Source: Flavobacterium sp. UBA6721
GTDB lineage: Bacteria > Bacteroidota > Bacteroidia > Flavobacteriales > Flavobacteriaceae
Length of the DNA: 64,000 bases
Direction: 5' to 3'
NCBI GenBank assembly: GCA_002454195.1
Contig: DKIJ01000018.1
Location: forward strand, 89,598 to 153,597
Positions 9,010-17,318 of this stretch are shown piece after piece. The position numbers were made by a program, and so were the translations under genes. The notes below the pieces were generated by a model that saw only the letters and a list, made by a program, of their open reading frames with translations, was not told where the DNA came from and searched no databases. Numbering within the stretch: the first letter of the stretch is position 1; each line of letters begins with the position of its first letter.

Positions 9010-10485
9010 TTATTGGTTGCGCTCAATTCCTTTGGTAAACTGAGGCATCTTTTCTCTCATAATGTTAATAATGGTTCGGTGCATCCATAATAAACAGCCC
9101 ACAGAAATCAGGAAAATAAATATCCAGGAACTCGTCCATAAGCCAGTTGCATTCAATAAGTATCCGAATAATATTGGCCCTATAAATCCGCCTAAACCAC
9201 CTATTAAACCCACCATTCCTCCTACAACTCCCACCTCGTTAGGGAAATATTCCGGAATGTGTTTGAAAACGGCTGCCTTTCCAATTCCCCATGAAATCCC
9301 GATTAAAACTACCAATACCAAATAAATCCACATATTGGCATTAAATTTTATTTGGGTGATTCCTTCTGCCAAAAGTTCTTTCTTTTTGACTTCCTGATTT
9401 TGTTGTACTATAATTTCCTGCCATGAATTTCGAACAGGCAAAATATCCGAATCAGATGAACTAATTGTTGATTTTGCATTAACATTGTAAGTTCTTTCTC
9501 CTACTTTAATTTCAGAGGCTGATACTTGGGTAACCACTCCATTATTAGTTGCTAAAACTCCGGGACCCGATGTAAAAACTTCCATTTTAGGAAACATCAA
9601 TAAAAAACTAATGGCAATTGAAGAACCTAAAACCCAATACATAACTGCTCTTGCTCCATATTTATCAGACAAATAACCCCCAAAAGCCCTGATTACACCG
9701 GATGGCAAACTGAATAAAGTGGCAAACATTCCTCCCATTACTAAGGTTGTGTGATACACATTCATAAAATTAGGTAACAACCATTGTGAGTAAGCAACGA
9801 AACATCCAAAGACTAAGAAATAATAAGCCCCAAATCGCCAAACACGGACATTTTTTAAAGGAGCTAATAATTCGGATGTTGATCTGGCCACTGTTGCTGC
9901 TTTTTTATTTTTAGCAAAAAACACAAACAATAATCCAATTGCTACCAATACAATTCCATAAATCACAGGAAGCATTTTCCAGCCGTTCTCCGTATCTGTT
10001 TCGGATAAAAAATTGAGTAAGCTTGGCGCAAAAAAAGTAGTGACGGCAGCACCGGCATTTCCCATTCCGAAAATCCCTAAGGCCCTCCCCTGCCATTCTT
10101 TAGGATACCAAACTGAAGTATATCCTACTCCAACAGCAAAACTGGTTCCTACTAATCCAAACAAGAAACTCAACACTGCAAATTCCCAAAATGAACCGGC
10201 AAAAGGCAATAAAAACAATGGAATAGAACAAAGCAACAACAATGTAGAGAATACTTTTTTACCACCGTATTTATCGGTTAAAATTCCTATTGGTAAACGA
10301 AAAATGGCTCCCGATAAAATAGGAAGTCCTAACAACCATCCTACCTCAACAACCGACCAATTGAAAATTCCTCTATCTACTAAAAAAGTAACTAAAACAC
10401 CATTTAAAGTCCAACAGGCAAAACTGATTGTAAATGCCAGTGTATTCAAAAATAAAATACGATGTGACTGTGATAAATTGCTCAT
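9010..10485 (-). CDS. narK: NarK-type nitrate/nitrite transporter (first of pair)
   Basis: A 491-residue major facilitator protein with the NarK signature GIFGMGNAGAAVTTFFAP (about 137-154) and the family motif DKYGGKK after helix 2. Residues about 301-382, between helices 9 and 10, form a beta-rich periplasmic insertion (Gly/Ser/Thr-rich with KVGERTYNVNAKS) that standard NarK proteins lack. It is first in a two-gene unit whose promoter carries an FNR-type palindrome. Paired narK genes often combine a proton symporter and a nitrate/nitrite exchanger; which one this is cannot be told. Confidence 0.85.
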   Translation of the reverse strand: MSNLSQSHRILFLNTLAFTISFACWTLNGVLVTFLVDRGIFNWSVVEVGWLLGLPILSGAIFRLPIGILTDKYGGKKVFSTLLLLCSIPLFLLPFAGSFWEFAVLSFLFGLVGTSFAVGVGYTSVWYPKEWQGRALGIFGMGNAGAAVTTFFAPSLLNFLSETDTENGWKMLPVIYGIVLVAIGLLFVFFAKNKKAATVARSTSELLAPLKNVRVWRFGAYYFLVFGCFVAYSQWLLPNFMNVYHTTLVMGGMFATLFSLPSGVIRAFGGYLSDKYGARAVMYWVLGSSIAISFLLMFPKMEVFTSGPGVLATNNGVVTQVSASEIKVGERTYNVNAKSTISSSDSDILPVRNSWQEIIVQQNQEVKKKELLAEGITQIKFNANMWIYLVLVVLIGISWGIGKAAVFKHIPEYFPNEVGVVGGMVGLIGGLGGFIGPILFGYLLNATGLWTSSWIFIFLISVGCLLWMHRTIINIMREKMPQFTKGIERNQ

Positions 10486-10509
10486 AAATTCCCTAAATCA
10501 ATTATGATG

Positions 10510-10552
10510 CAAAGATATAATAGTCCTTTATCTATAAATATGATAAATATCA
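10510..10552 (-). promoter_or_regulatory. narK promoter with FNR-type site
   Basis: The palindrome TGATAAATATCA (10541-10552) lies upstream of TATCTTTG (10517-10510, minus strand), a perfect TANNTTTG -7 element. The centre of the palindrome is 36.5 bases from the last G of the -7 element. This places the site near -41.5 of a start about 6 bases downstream, the class II activator position of FNR/CRP proteins. Confidence 0.75.
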
Positions 10553-10610
10553 GCAAGTTTTATATTCTTACTAAATTCAACTAACTCAAATATAATTCAT
10601 TTTTTAACAC

Positions 10611-10653
10611 AAAAAAACCTCTATTAAAAGCTTAAAGCTTTCATATAGAGGTT
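10611..10653 (-). terminator. terminator of the nirK operon
   Basis: The inverted repeat AACCTCTAT (10616-10624) and ATAGAGGTT (10645-10653) lies just downstream of the porin-like gene. On the minus strand it is followed by a T run (A run at 10611-10617), as in an intrinsic terminator. The loop contains a further AAGCTTAAAGCTT palindrome. Confidence 0.75.
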
Positions 10654-10675
10654 CAATGAACAGAATTAATACAAT

Positions 10676-11938
10676 TTATTTGGATGAAAATAGTTTTGGT
10701 TGAAATGAAATCATAAGCCAAGCCCAATTGTTAGTATTTGCAGCATCAGTTACATTTTTAAGCCTTTCTAAAGTTGCAGAAGCAAACATTTGAGAATATC
10801 CGGCAGAAACCATAATATCTTTTTGAACGGCGTAGTCCAAAGTAAAATCAATTTCTGTTCCTAAATAGCTGTCCATTTTTTCATTGGAAGCATCTAAAAC
10901 TGAATTTGGCGCATTAAACAAATGGGGAGTTAAGGTAAACTGCCATTTCTTAAGAGAATAATTTAATTTCAAATAAGCATCCTGTAATCCCACACTATTT
11001 TGATGATTCCCAACATAGAAATAATCCATAAAACCATTAAAAGCGTGATTGGTTCCAAAAATAGGACTGAACGATTTAATTGCTAAACTGGAATCATTTT
11101 GATCTTTCCCTGATAAAAATTCATATCCCAAAGTTGCTTTAAAAGCATCAGTCAAGGCATAACCCACATTAGCTCCCGCATACCAGGCACTGACATTCTT
11201 ATCGGTACTTTTTCCTGTTTGTCCGTACAAACCTAAATTGCTATCCCATTTTTTATCTTTAAAAACAAGATAAGTTCCAAAAGTTTGTTTGTAATCGACT
11301 TCTAAATTCCCATCCGATTTTTCAAATTCATAACCCGTATTCAACAATAAAAAACTGCTACTTATTTTACCAAATTGCGTATGATACCAGGCATATTGCA
11401 TCGATTTATAATTAGTGGTATAAGGCGTTTTAGGAGCAACCAAATTTTCAGCATTGGCATTCATAGCGAAACCTAAATCCAGTTGATGTTTTTCCTTATG
11501 GAAAGAAAACAAGGCGGCATCATGGCTTTGTCCTTGTTGCAACCAATCGATTTCTCCAAAAATACGCTGATTGTCATAGGAAATCACCTGACGACCAAAA
11601 CGAGCAGACCAATTGGGACTGAAATCATATTGTGCCCAGGCTTCAAAAACAGCCACTCCATTTTTATCCGCTGTGGTTGTGGTAGCAACATCGCCCCAGC
11701 TTCGAATATTCTGTAAAGTCAGTTTGGCTTTTAATTTTTCCTGTTTGAAATTGAAATTCAATCGGGAACGCTGTGAGACAAATGAAGTCGCATCTTCTCC
11801 GTTTGACATCGGGCTTTTAAAACCGTTTCGGTATTCGTAACGAGGTCTTATTTGTAAATTGGCATCCAATTCCTGTGCATAAGTTCCCAGACTTAGTATT
11901 CCTGTTAATGCCGGGCCAATTATTTTTAGTGCTTTCAT
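10676..11938 (-). CDS. porin-like outer membrane protein (alginate-export family)
   Basis: A signal peptide ending in TYAQ is followed by 400 residues of alternating beta strands with aromatic girdles and the conserved start LQIRPRYEYRNGF, as in the alginate-export-type 18-strand barrels. The motif RFGRQVISYDNQRIFGEIDW (about 110-130) is typical of this porin family. It is the last gene of the nirK operon, eight bases after the SCO-like gene. A role in passing nitrate, nitrite or copper through the outer membrane is suggested only by context; alginate transport seems unlikely here. Confidence 0.75.
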   Translation of the reverse strand: MKALKIIGPALTGILSLGTYAQELDANLQIRPRYEYRNGFKSPMSNGEDATSFVSQRSRLNFNFKQEKLKAKLTLQNIRSWGDVATTTTADKNGVAVFEAWAQYDFSPNWSARFGRQVISYDNQRIFGEIDWLQQGQSHDAALFSFHKEKHQLDLGFAMNANAENLVAPKTPYTTNYKSMQYAWYHTQFGKISSSFLLLNTGYEFEKSDGNLEVDYKQTFGTYLVFKDKKWDSNLGLYGQTGKSTDKNVSAWYAGANVGYALTDAFKATLGYEFLSGKDQNDSSLAIKSFSPIFGTNHAFNGFMDYFYVGNHQNSVGLQDAYLKLNYSLKKWQFTLTPHLFNAPNSVLDASNEKMDSYLGTEIDFTLDYAVQKDIMVSAGYSQMFASATLERLKNVTDAANTNNWAWLMISFQPKLFSSK

Positions 11939-11945
11939 CGTTAAT

Positions 11946-12578
11946 TTATTTTTGAGCTTCCTCTTTAATTTTGGCTATCGTTGCATCCGAATTAACACCC
12001 AAACCTTCTTGTTGATATGTCAGTTCTCCGTCGGCATTGAATACGCTGATAATATTGGAATGAGAAAAATCAATAGGGGATATTTTTTTATAATTTACTG
12101 CCAAAACTGCTGCAAACTCCCGGGTATTTTCTTCGGTTGAACGCAGGAAAACCCACTGATTGCTGTTCATTTTATTCTCAATAGCAAAGGCTTTCAATCG
12201 TTTTGGTGTATCTGTTTCAGGGTCAATACTCACCATAACCATCTTTACCTTGTCTTTGATATTTTCCGGTAAACGCTGCTCGATATTACGCATATCAGCA
12301 ACCAAACGCGGACAAGCTGCTTTGCAAGAAGTATAAATCATCACCATGACTAAAACTTTTCCTTTCATATCTTTCATTTCGATATGCTGTCCGTTTTGAT
12401 TCGTCCATTTTGAAGGAAGATTATAAATAGATAAATCAGAAATCGATTTGTCTTTTTCGGCAGCTTTTGCTTTTTGGTTACAGGATTGTAATGTTACTGC
12501 CAACGCAAATATTCCTAAAAAAAGCAGGCTAAGGATTCCTTTTTTTATTTTCTGACATTCTATTTTTGATTTCATCAT
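11946..12578 (-). CDS. SCO1/SenC-family copper-binding lipoprotein
   Basis: A thioredoxin-fold protein with the copper-binding motif CKAAC (YTSCKAACP, about residues 83-90) and the conserved His near the C terminus (FSHSN, about 174). The N terminus ends in LQSC, a lipoprotein signal, so it is anchored in the periplasm. SCO proteins deliver copper to cytochrome oxidases and can serve other copper enzymes. Its place in the nirK operon suggests copper supply to NirK. Its start overlaps the end of the nirV-like gene in an ATGA, so the two are translationally coupled. Confidence 0.85.
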   Translation of the reverse strand: MMKSKIECQKIKKGILSLLFLGIFALAVTLQSCNQKAKAAEKDKSISDLSIYNLPSKWTNQNGQHIEMKDMKGKVLVMVMIYTSCKAACPRLVADMRNIEQRLPENIKDKVKMVMVSIDPETDTPKRLKAFAIENKMNSNQWVFLRSTEENTREFAAVLAVNYKKISPIDFSHSNIISVFNADGELTYQQEGLGVNSDATIAKIKEEAQK

Positions 12579-13378
12579 CTTAAATTTTGAATGGGTTTTA
12601 CAATAGCAACTTTATCTTTAGCACAACGAAATCCAAGATTTCTTGTAGTGTATCTTGCTTTTAAACTGCCTCTGAAAGCATAGCGCATAAAGGCAGCATA
12701 ATTCATTAAATCGGTAGCATTAACCGAACCGCTTCCGCAAAAGAGATTCTTATCGGTATCCTTGTCTTTTCTGGATTCACCGGAAAGAAAAATACTATTG
12801 AAATCGGCTGTCCATTCCCAAACCAGTCCGTGCATATCATAAACGCCCCAATAATTTTTGAAGGTCTGCCCTATCGGATTAGCATAGGTTTTCGGCTTTT
12901 CATACCAGGACATAATGTATTTATTAAAAGCTTCTTTGGTTCTGGCATCGATTCGTTTTTCATCAGCCATCGCCACATATTCCCATTCGTCCATTGTAGG
13001 CAAACGTTTCCCCTGACATTCACAATATTTTTTAGCAGCAAACCAGGAAACATTGGTAACCGGTGCATCATCTAAATTATTTTTTCCGTAATTAAAATCA
13101 CTCTGCCAATGGGACAAATAACTTTTATCAGCAAAGATGCCTTTCATTTTAGAACGGCTGTATTCAGGATATTTTTTCAAAAAAGCCAAATATTGTGCAT
13201 TGGTAACCGGATACACATCCATTTTAAAAGCAGCAATTGCAACCGGCTTTCTATCAACAGTTCCATAAAGAGGAACATAAGCTCCTCTTTTTATTGAAAC
13301 CATTGGTGTTTGCTGAGCCCACAGTGATCCTCCTATTCCGAAGAGAAATGAGAATAAAACTATTTTTATCTGTATCAT
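12575..13378 (-). CDS. nirV: NirV-like formylglycine-generating-enzyme family protein
   Basis: A 267-residue exported protein (signal peptide ending in LWAQQ) of the SUMF1/FGE fold. Visible family motifs are the MDVYPVTNAQYLAFLKKYP stretch, PVTNVSWFAAKKYC, RLPTMDEWEYVA, GLVWEWTADF and TRNLGFRCA near the end. NirV proteins of this fold accompany nirK in many denitrifiers. Their biochemical role is not settled, and formylglycine formation is not implied. It lies between the free cytochrome c and the SCO-like gene. Confidence 0.85.
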   Translation of the reverse strand: MIQIKIVLFSFLFGIGGSLWAQQTPMVSIKRGAYVPLYGTVDRKPVAIAAFKMDVYPVTNAQYLAFLKKYPEYSRSKMKGIFADKSYLSHWQSDFNYGKNNLDDAPVTNVSWFAAKKYCECQGKRLPTMDEWEYVAMADEKRIDARTKEAFNKYIMSWYEKPKTYANPIGQTFKNYWGVYDMHGLVWEWTADFNSIFLSGESRKDKDTDKNLFCGSGSVNATDLMNYAAFMRYAFRGSLKARYTTRNLGFRCAKDKVAIVKPIQNLR

Positions 13379-13404
13379 GGCTCAGTGTTTTTATAATGAC
13401 TATT

Positions 13405-13782
13405 TTATTTTCTTTGGGCTTTTACCATGGCTGCTGTCACTACTGTTTTGCTATTTCCCCAACTTGAATAGACATAAGTTAGTACATCGGCAATTTGTTG
13501 ATCACTTAATGCCTGAGCTGGCATGGCTCCGCTAAACTTTTTCCCGTTTACAACTATAGGTCCATTTAATCCTTTTACCACTCCTTTGATGGCCCTGTTT
13601 ACATCTTTGTTAAGATAATCGGATTTAGCTAAAGGAGGAAAGGCTCCCGGAACTCCCACTCCTGTTGCCTGATGACAAGCAACACAGGTTTGCATATAAA
13701 TTGATTTTCCCTTGGTGGCATTTTGGCTATAACCACATAAACCTATTCCTATCATTAGGATACTGAATACATACTTTTTCAT
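13405..13782 (-). CDS. periplasmic cytochrome c paralogous to the NirK haem domain
   Basis: A signal peptide (to about residue 20, ending YSQ) is followed by a class I cytochrome c domain with the haem motif CVACH and a distal Met region GAMPAQALSDQQ. The sequence is strikingly like the C-terminal domain of the NirK encoded just upstream ([15 protein letters not shown], VLTYVYxSWGNxKTVV in both). It is likely an electron carrier to NirK or to NorC. It follows nirK by 24 bases. Confidence 0.88.
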   Translation of the reverse strand: MKKYVFSILMIGIGLCGYSQNATKGKSIYMQTCVACHQATGVGVPGAFPPLAKSDYLNKDVNRAIKGVVKGLNGPIVVNGKKFSGAMPAQALSDQQIADVLTYVYSSWGNSKTVVTAAMVKAQRK

Positions 13783-13806
13783 TGGTCTTTATTATTTATT
13801 TTATTA

Positions 13807-15294
13807 TTAATGTTCTGCTTTTAGTTTTGGTGCAGGCTTGGCTCTGATAGCTTTTACTTTAGCCGGACTCACCACTGTTTTATTGTTTCCCCAGCTATTA
13901 TACACATAGGTTAAAACATCGGCTACTTGTTCATCAGTCAAATTTTGACTGGTCATTACGTTGTTGAATTTCTTGCCATTTACGGTAATTTCTCCACTCA
14001 ATCCATGTAATACAGCACTAATTGCTCTATCAGGATTGGCATTCAGGAAATCGGATTTTGCTAATGGTGGAAAAGCATTCGGTACTCCTTGTCCTTCCGA
14101 TTGATGACAGGCAAAACAGGTTCTTCCATACAATTCTCTACCTGATTTAATTTGTTCCGGAACACTTTTGACTACATTGGTTTTTACAATACCGTTCTCT
14201 TTTGGCATATTTTGTATCGTTCCACCTTCAGGCAAATAAATTCCTTCCTGAGTTGTGCCTGAATACACCTTTTTATTTTCATTTCCTTCTACTTTTAGCA
14301 TTCCTAAAGCTCCTTTATTGAATGCCCTGAAAATAGAATGATCTACCAAGATAAAAGTTCCCGGAACATCCACTTTGAACTCGACTATGGCCGAACCTCC
14401 AGCAGGAATCAAAGTAGTTTGTACATTTTTATTAATCACATCTCCTCCTTCAATATGAACTTTATCAAAGATTTCCCCAATAACATGGAATGAAGAAACC
14501 AAGTTAGGTCCACCATTACCCATATAAAGACGCACCGTTTCGCCCACTTTGGCCGTTATGGCTTTATCGCCTGCAATTGCACCTACCTTACCATTAAAAA
14601 CCACATAATCGGCTTGTTCTTTGATTGCTTTATCCATATCAAAGGGTTGTTTTCCCTGTTCTCCATAACTTCCTTTGGTATAAAAGTCTCCCTGCATCAC
14701 ATAGTATTCTTTATCCACCGGCGGCAAACCTCCTTCGGGCTCGACCAAAATCAAACCATACATTCCGTTTGCAATGTGCATACCAACAGGTGCCGTAGCA
14801 CAGTGATACACATACAAACCGGGATTTATTGTCTTGAAGTTGAATACTTTTTCGTGTCCCGGTGCTACCAAAGAAGAAGTTGCTCCTCCTCCCGGGCCGG
14901 TCACCGCATGCAAATCGATGTTGTGCGGCATTTTGTTATCGGGATGATTTTTTAGGTGAAATTCGACTTCGTCACCCACTCTGGTTCTAATGAAACTACC
15001 CGGAACAGAACCTCCAAAAGTCCAATAGGTATATTTTACTCCATCAACCATTTCTCCTTCTTCTTCCTTAATTTCCATGTTGACAATCAATTTCATCGCC
15101 GCTCGGTCTCCCACTGGTTTAGGAACCAATGGCGGCGCAGTAAGCTCCGCTTCTTTTTGACCATCTATTTTAATACTCTGATAATACTGAGCATCTTTGT
15201 CTTCTTTTTTGGCACAAGAAAACAAACCAAAAGCCATTGCAATTACTACAGCAATTCTCAAGCTTTGTTTCTTTAAATTTAGTTTCGGTTTCAT
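13807..15294 (-). CDS. nirK: copper nitrite reductase NirK fused to cytochrome c
   Basis: Reduces nitrite to nitric oxide in the periplasm. Two cupredoxin domains carry all expected ligands: H124, C165, H173 and M178 for type 1 copper, and H129, H164 and H319 for type 2 copper, with the catalytic D127 and H270. A third domain (about 380-480) has the haem motif CFACH at 393-397. The N terminus ends in FSC, a lipoprotein signal. Three-domain NirK proteins with a C-terminal haem are known in several phyla. It heads the nirK operon and has its own FNR-type promoter. Confidence 0.95.
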   Translation of the reverse strand: MKPKLNLKKQSLRIAVVIAMAFGLFSCAKKEDKDAQYYQSIKIDGQKEAELTAPPLVPKPVGDRAAMKLIVNMEIKEEEGEMVDGVKYTYWTFGGSVPGSFIRTRVGDEVEFHLKNHPDNKMPHNIDLHAVTGPGGGATSSLVAPGHEKVFNFKTINPGLYVYHCATAPVGMHIANGMYGLILVEPEGGLPPVDKEYYVMQGDFYTKGSYGEQGKQPFDMDKAIKEQADYVVFNGKVGAIAGDKAITAKVGETVRLYMGNGGPNLVSSFHVIGEIFDKVHIEGGDVINKNVQTTLIPAGGSAIVEFKVDVPGTFILVDHSIFRAFNKGALGMLKVEGNENKKVYSGTTQEGIYLPEGGTIQNMPKENGIVKTNVVKSVPEQIKSGRELYGRTCFACHQSEGQGVPNAFPPLAKSDFLNANPDRAISAVLHGLSGEITVNGKKFNNVMTSQNLTDEQVADVLTYVYNSWGNNKTVVSPAKVKAIRAKPAPKLKAEH

Positions 15295-15330
15295 CGTTAT
15301 TTGGTTTTAAATTCCTCTTGATTTGTATTA

Positions 15331-15373
15331 CAAATATAAAAGACAAAAACATCCTTTATTATGATATTTGTCA
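15331..15373 (-). promoter_or_regulatory. nirK promoter with FNR-type site
   Basis: The palindrome TGATATTTGTCA (15362-15373) is centred 36.5 bases upstream of the last G of TATATTTG (15338-15331, minus strand), a perfect TANNTTTG element. Spacing is identical to the narK and norC promoters. The predicted start lies about 30 bases before the nirK ATG. Confidence 0.78.
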
Positions 15374-15395
15374 TGTTTGCCCTTTTTATTCTGAT

Positions 15396-15638
15396 TTATT
15401 TCATCAAAAAAATAACTAAAACTAATACCCCTAAAACCAGACTTAAACTGATTTTCCAAAAAGAATTTGCCTTCTTTAATTCCATAAACTGAAAAGCAAC
15501 TAACAGGAATTTAACCGAAGAAAAAAACAGAATTAAAAGGATTACACTACCCGAAAAAAGGGCTGATTTTGAAATAAAAGCAGTAATCAAAGTCAGGACA
15601 ATCAATAATCCATACGTAAATGTTAGTGATTTTTTCAT
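15396..15638 (-). CDS. NorF/cytochrome oxidase subunit IV-like small membrane protein
   Basis: An 80-residue protein with three short hydrophobic helices, matching the subunit IV family of prokaryotic oxidases (CoxD/NorF type), including the short polar FMELKKANSFWK segment before the last helix. It follows the norE-like gene by three bases and ends the nor operon. NorE and NorF pairs assist nitric oxide reductase in other denitrifiers, though they are not part of the catalytic core. Confidence 0.7.
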   Translation of the reverse strand: MKKSLTFTYGLLIVLTLITAFISKSALFSGSVILLILFFSSVKFLLVAFQFMELKKANSFWKISLSLVLGVLVLVIFLMK

Positions 15639-15641
15639 TTT

Positions 15642-16223
15642 CTAAAAGATTAAATAGAGAATCGGGAACAACAACAGCCAGATCAAATCGCACATGTGCC
15701 AGAAAGCAGCACAGGCTTCTACATCTTCAATTTGAGTATCCGAATTTTTCTTTGTCATTCCGTAATTCGTCCAGATTAAAATGACCAAACCAATAATAAC
15801 ATGGATAAGGTGAAATCCCGTTAACAACCAATAAAAAGTAAAAAACATATTGGTTTCCAATGAAATTCCGGACTCCATTTTATGGTAATATTCCAGACAT
15901 TTCAATGCCAAAAACAACAATCCGCCCAGCATTGTCAGTTTAAAATAGAACGATGTTTTTTGAATGTTTTTCTCTTTGAATTGATGCACAGCATTGGCCA
16001 TACAATAACCACTCGTCAACAAAAAAACAGTATTTATGGCTCCGAAAGTAGTATTGAGTTGTAATCTTGATTGATGGAAAATTTCTGCTTGTTCATTTCC
16101 GTAAAAAACAAATGCAATCATTGCCATCCCAAAAGTGATTAACTCCAGATAAATAATAATCCACATCAGGATGCCTCCGGGCGGATAATAGATGTTTTTA
16201 TAATTGATGTTTAGCGTACTCAT
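15642..16223 (-). CDS. norE: NorE-like cytochrome oxidase subunit III family protein
   Basis: A 193-residue protein with about five helices. It starts with a short polar segment and PPGGILMWIIIYLE, has the helix motif FHLIHVIIGLVILIW typical of subunit III (HxxHVxxG), and ends in CAAFWHMCDLIWLLLFPILY, where WHxxD(L/V)xWxxxF is the family signature. It lies between the hemerythrin/PAS gene and the subunit IV-like gene. It probably supports assembly or proton handling of the nitric oxide reductase. Confidence 0.82.
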   Translation of the reverse strand: MSTLNINYKNIYYPPGGILMWIIIYLELITFGMAMIAFVFYGNEQAEIFHQSRLQLNTTFGAINTVFLLTSGYCMANAVHQFKEKNIQKTSFYFKLTMLGGLLFLALKCLEYYHKMESGISLETNMFFTFYWLLTGFHLIHVIIGLVILIWTNYGMTKKNSDTQIEDVEACAAFWHMCDLIWLLLFPILYLIF

Positions 16224-16244
16224 ATTTATTTGTTTTAAAATAAA

Positions 16245-17210
16245 TTACTCCCAATCCAGCAGTCGTTTTTCGCCTTCAATTTTCTTTATATCGGTGATAT
16301 CCTGAGACATTTCGATAACGCCTTTGTAATTTTTATTGGCATCTCGAACAGCGAAATAGCGAATGTAAATCAGGCGTTCTTTGTAATTAATCCAGAAAGA
16401 AGATTCGTTTTTGGTTCCTTTTCGAAATTCGTCCAGGATTCTAAGAACCGTTCCCACACTTTTGGGCGGATGGCAAAATTTCACTTCACGACCAATGATT
16501 CCGGCACTTCTTGGAAAAACGCGTTCTTCACCACGGTTGTAGAAAATCACTCTGTCGTTTTCATCCACATAAGTCAAATCCAAAGGCATCGTTCTAAAAA
16601 GCAGATTCACCTGCTCTACAGTCATGTAACCTTCGTCAAAATGAGAAGTATTTTCAAGAGAGAAAGGCAGTTCTCTCTGGGTAAAATCCTGACTCGGATG
16701 AATGTATTCTTCCTGAGGAAAAGGCGCAGGATTTTGCGGTAACATCCAGCCTATTTCTTCCTCGCCGGCACGCATTTTTATCCAGTCTTCTTCAGTAAGC
16801 AAGTCCAACGCATTAGGAAACAAAACGGTTTCTTCCACGTGCATCAACCTGTAAATCCCATCCACCAGAAAAGGAGTATTGACACTAATTTTTTCGAAAT
16901 TTTCATTTCGAAGATAATAACGAATCAAACGAAATTGATCTCTCAAATTATCATGAAAAGACCACATTCCCTGCGAAGGACCAACCCAATTTTTCTTTTC
17001 TAAAAACGGAAAAAGCTGATTTTCTTTTCGGGCAAATCGTTTTTCAATCGTAGATAATTGATTGAAAATATTGGTATATTTTTGAAAATCCTCTTCAGGA
17101 TTGGCATTCGATAATTCTTCTAAAAGAGAATGAATCAAATCGTTTTCCTGAAAATACACCCGAATGGGGTGTCCTTCAGGAAGCTTTGTAGTATTTGTTG
17201 TTTCTGTCAT
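16245..17210 (-). CDS. hemerythrin-like/PAS protein (DUF438 type)
   Basis: This 321-residue soluble protein has an N-terminal hemerythrin-like helical region (about 5-155, with IHSLLEEL, SFHDNLRDQFRLIRYY and MHVEETVLFP supplying His and Glu residues that could bind a di-iron site). It is followed by a PAS domain (about 200-310, LTYVDENDRVIFYNRGEERVF to GVIEMSQDI). There is no kinase or DNA-binding output. In the nor operon it could sense or buffer nitric oxide or oxygen. It starts 109 bases after norD, with a long hairpin in between. Confidence 0.75.
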   Translation of the reverse strand: MTETTNTTKLPEGHPIRVYFQENDLIHSLLEELSNANPEEDFQKYTNIFNQLSTIEKRFARKENQLFPFLEKKNWVGPSQGMWSFHDNLRDQFRLIRYYLRNENFEKISVNTPFLVDGIYRLMHVEETVLFPNALDLLTEEDWIKMRAGEEEIGWMLPQNPAPFPQEEYIHPSQDFTQRELPFSLENTSHFDEGYMTVEQVNLLFRTMPLDLTYVDENDRVIFYNRGEERVFPRSAGIIGREVKFCHPPKSVGTVLRILDEFRKGTKNESSFWINYKERLIYIRYFAVRDANKNYKGVIEMSQDITDIKKIEGEKRLLDWE

Positions 17211-17226
17211 TGTAATTATTTTTTAC

Positions 17227-17312
17227 CATCCCGCCTTTCAGACACCCCTCCAGAAGAGGGGAATTTAAGCGACTTCCCCTCCTCTGGAGGGGTGCCCAAC
17301 GGGTGGGGTGGA
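17227..17312. repeat. long palindromic intergenic repeat
   Basis: Arms 17243-17263 and 17274-17294 are complementary over 21 bases with one mismatch (core CACCCCTCC/GGAGGGGTG), with a 10-base loop. The pairing extends imperfectly to CCATCCCGCC at the left and GGGTGGGGTGG at the right. Its GC content is far above that of the surroundings. It lies between norD and the next gene of the same operon and may be a REP-like element that also affects messenger stability. Confidence 0.75.
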
Positions 17313-17318
17313 TTGTAG

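Noticed and set aside
10013..10507. 164-codon ORF on the plus strand across narK
   Set aside because: It is the antisense of a well-supported transporter gene, with no family features.
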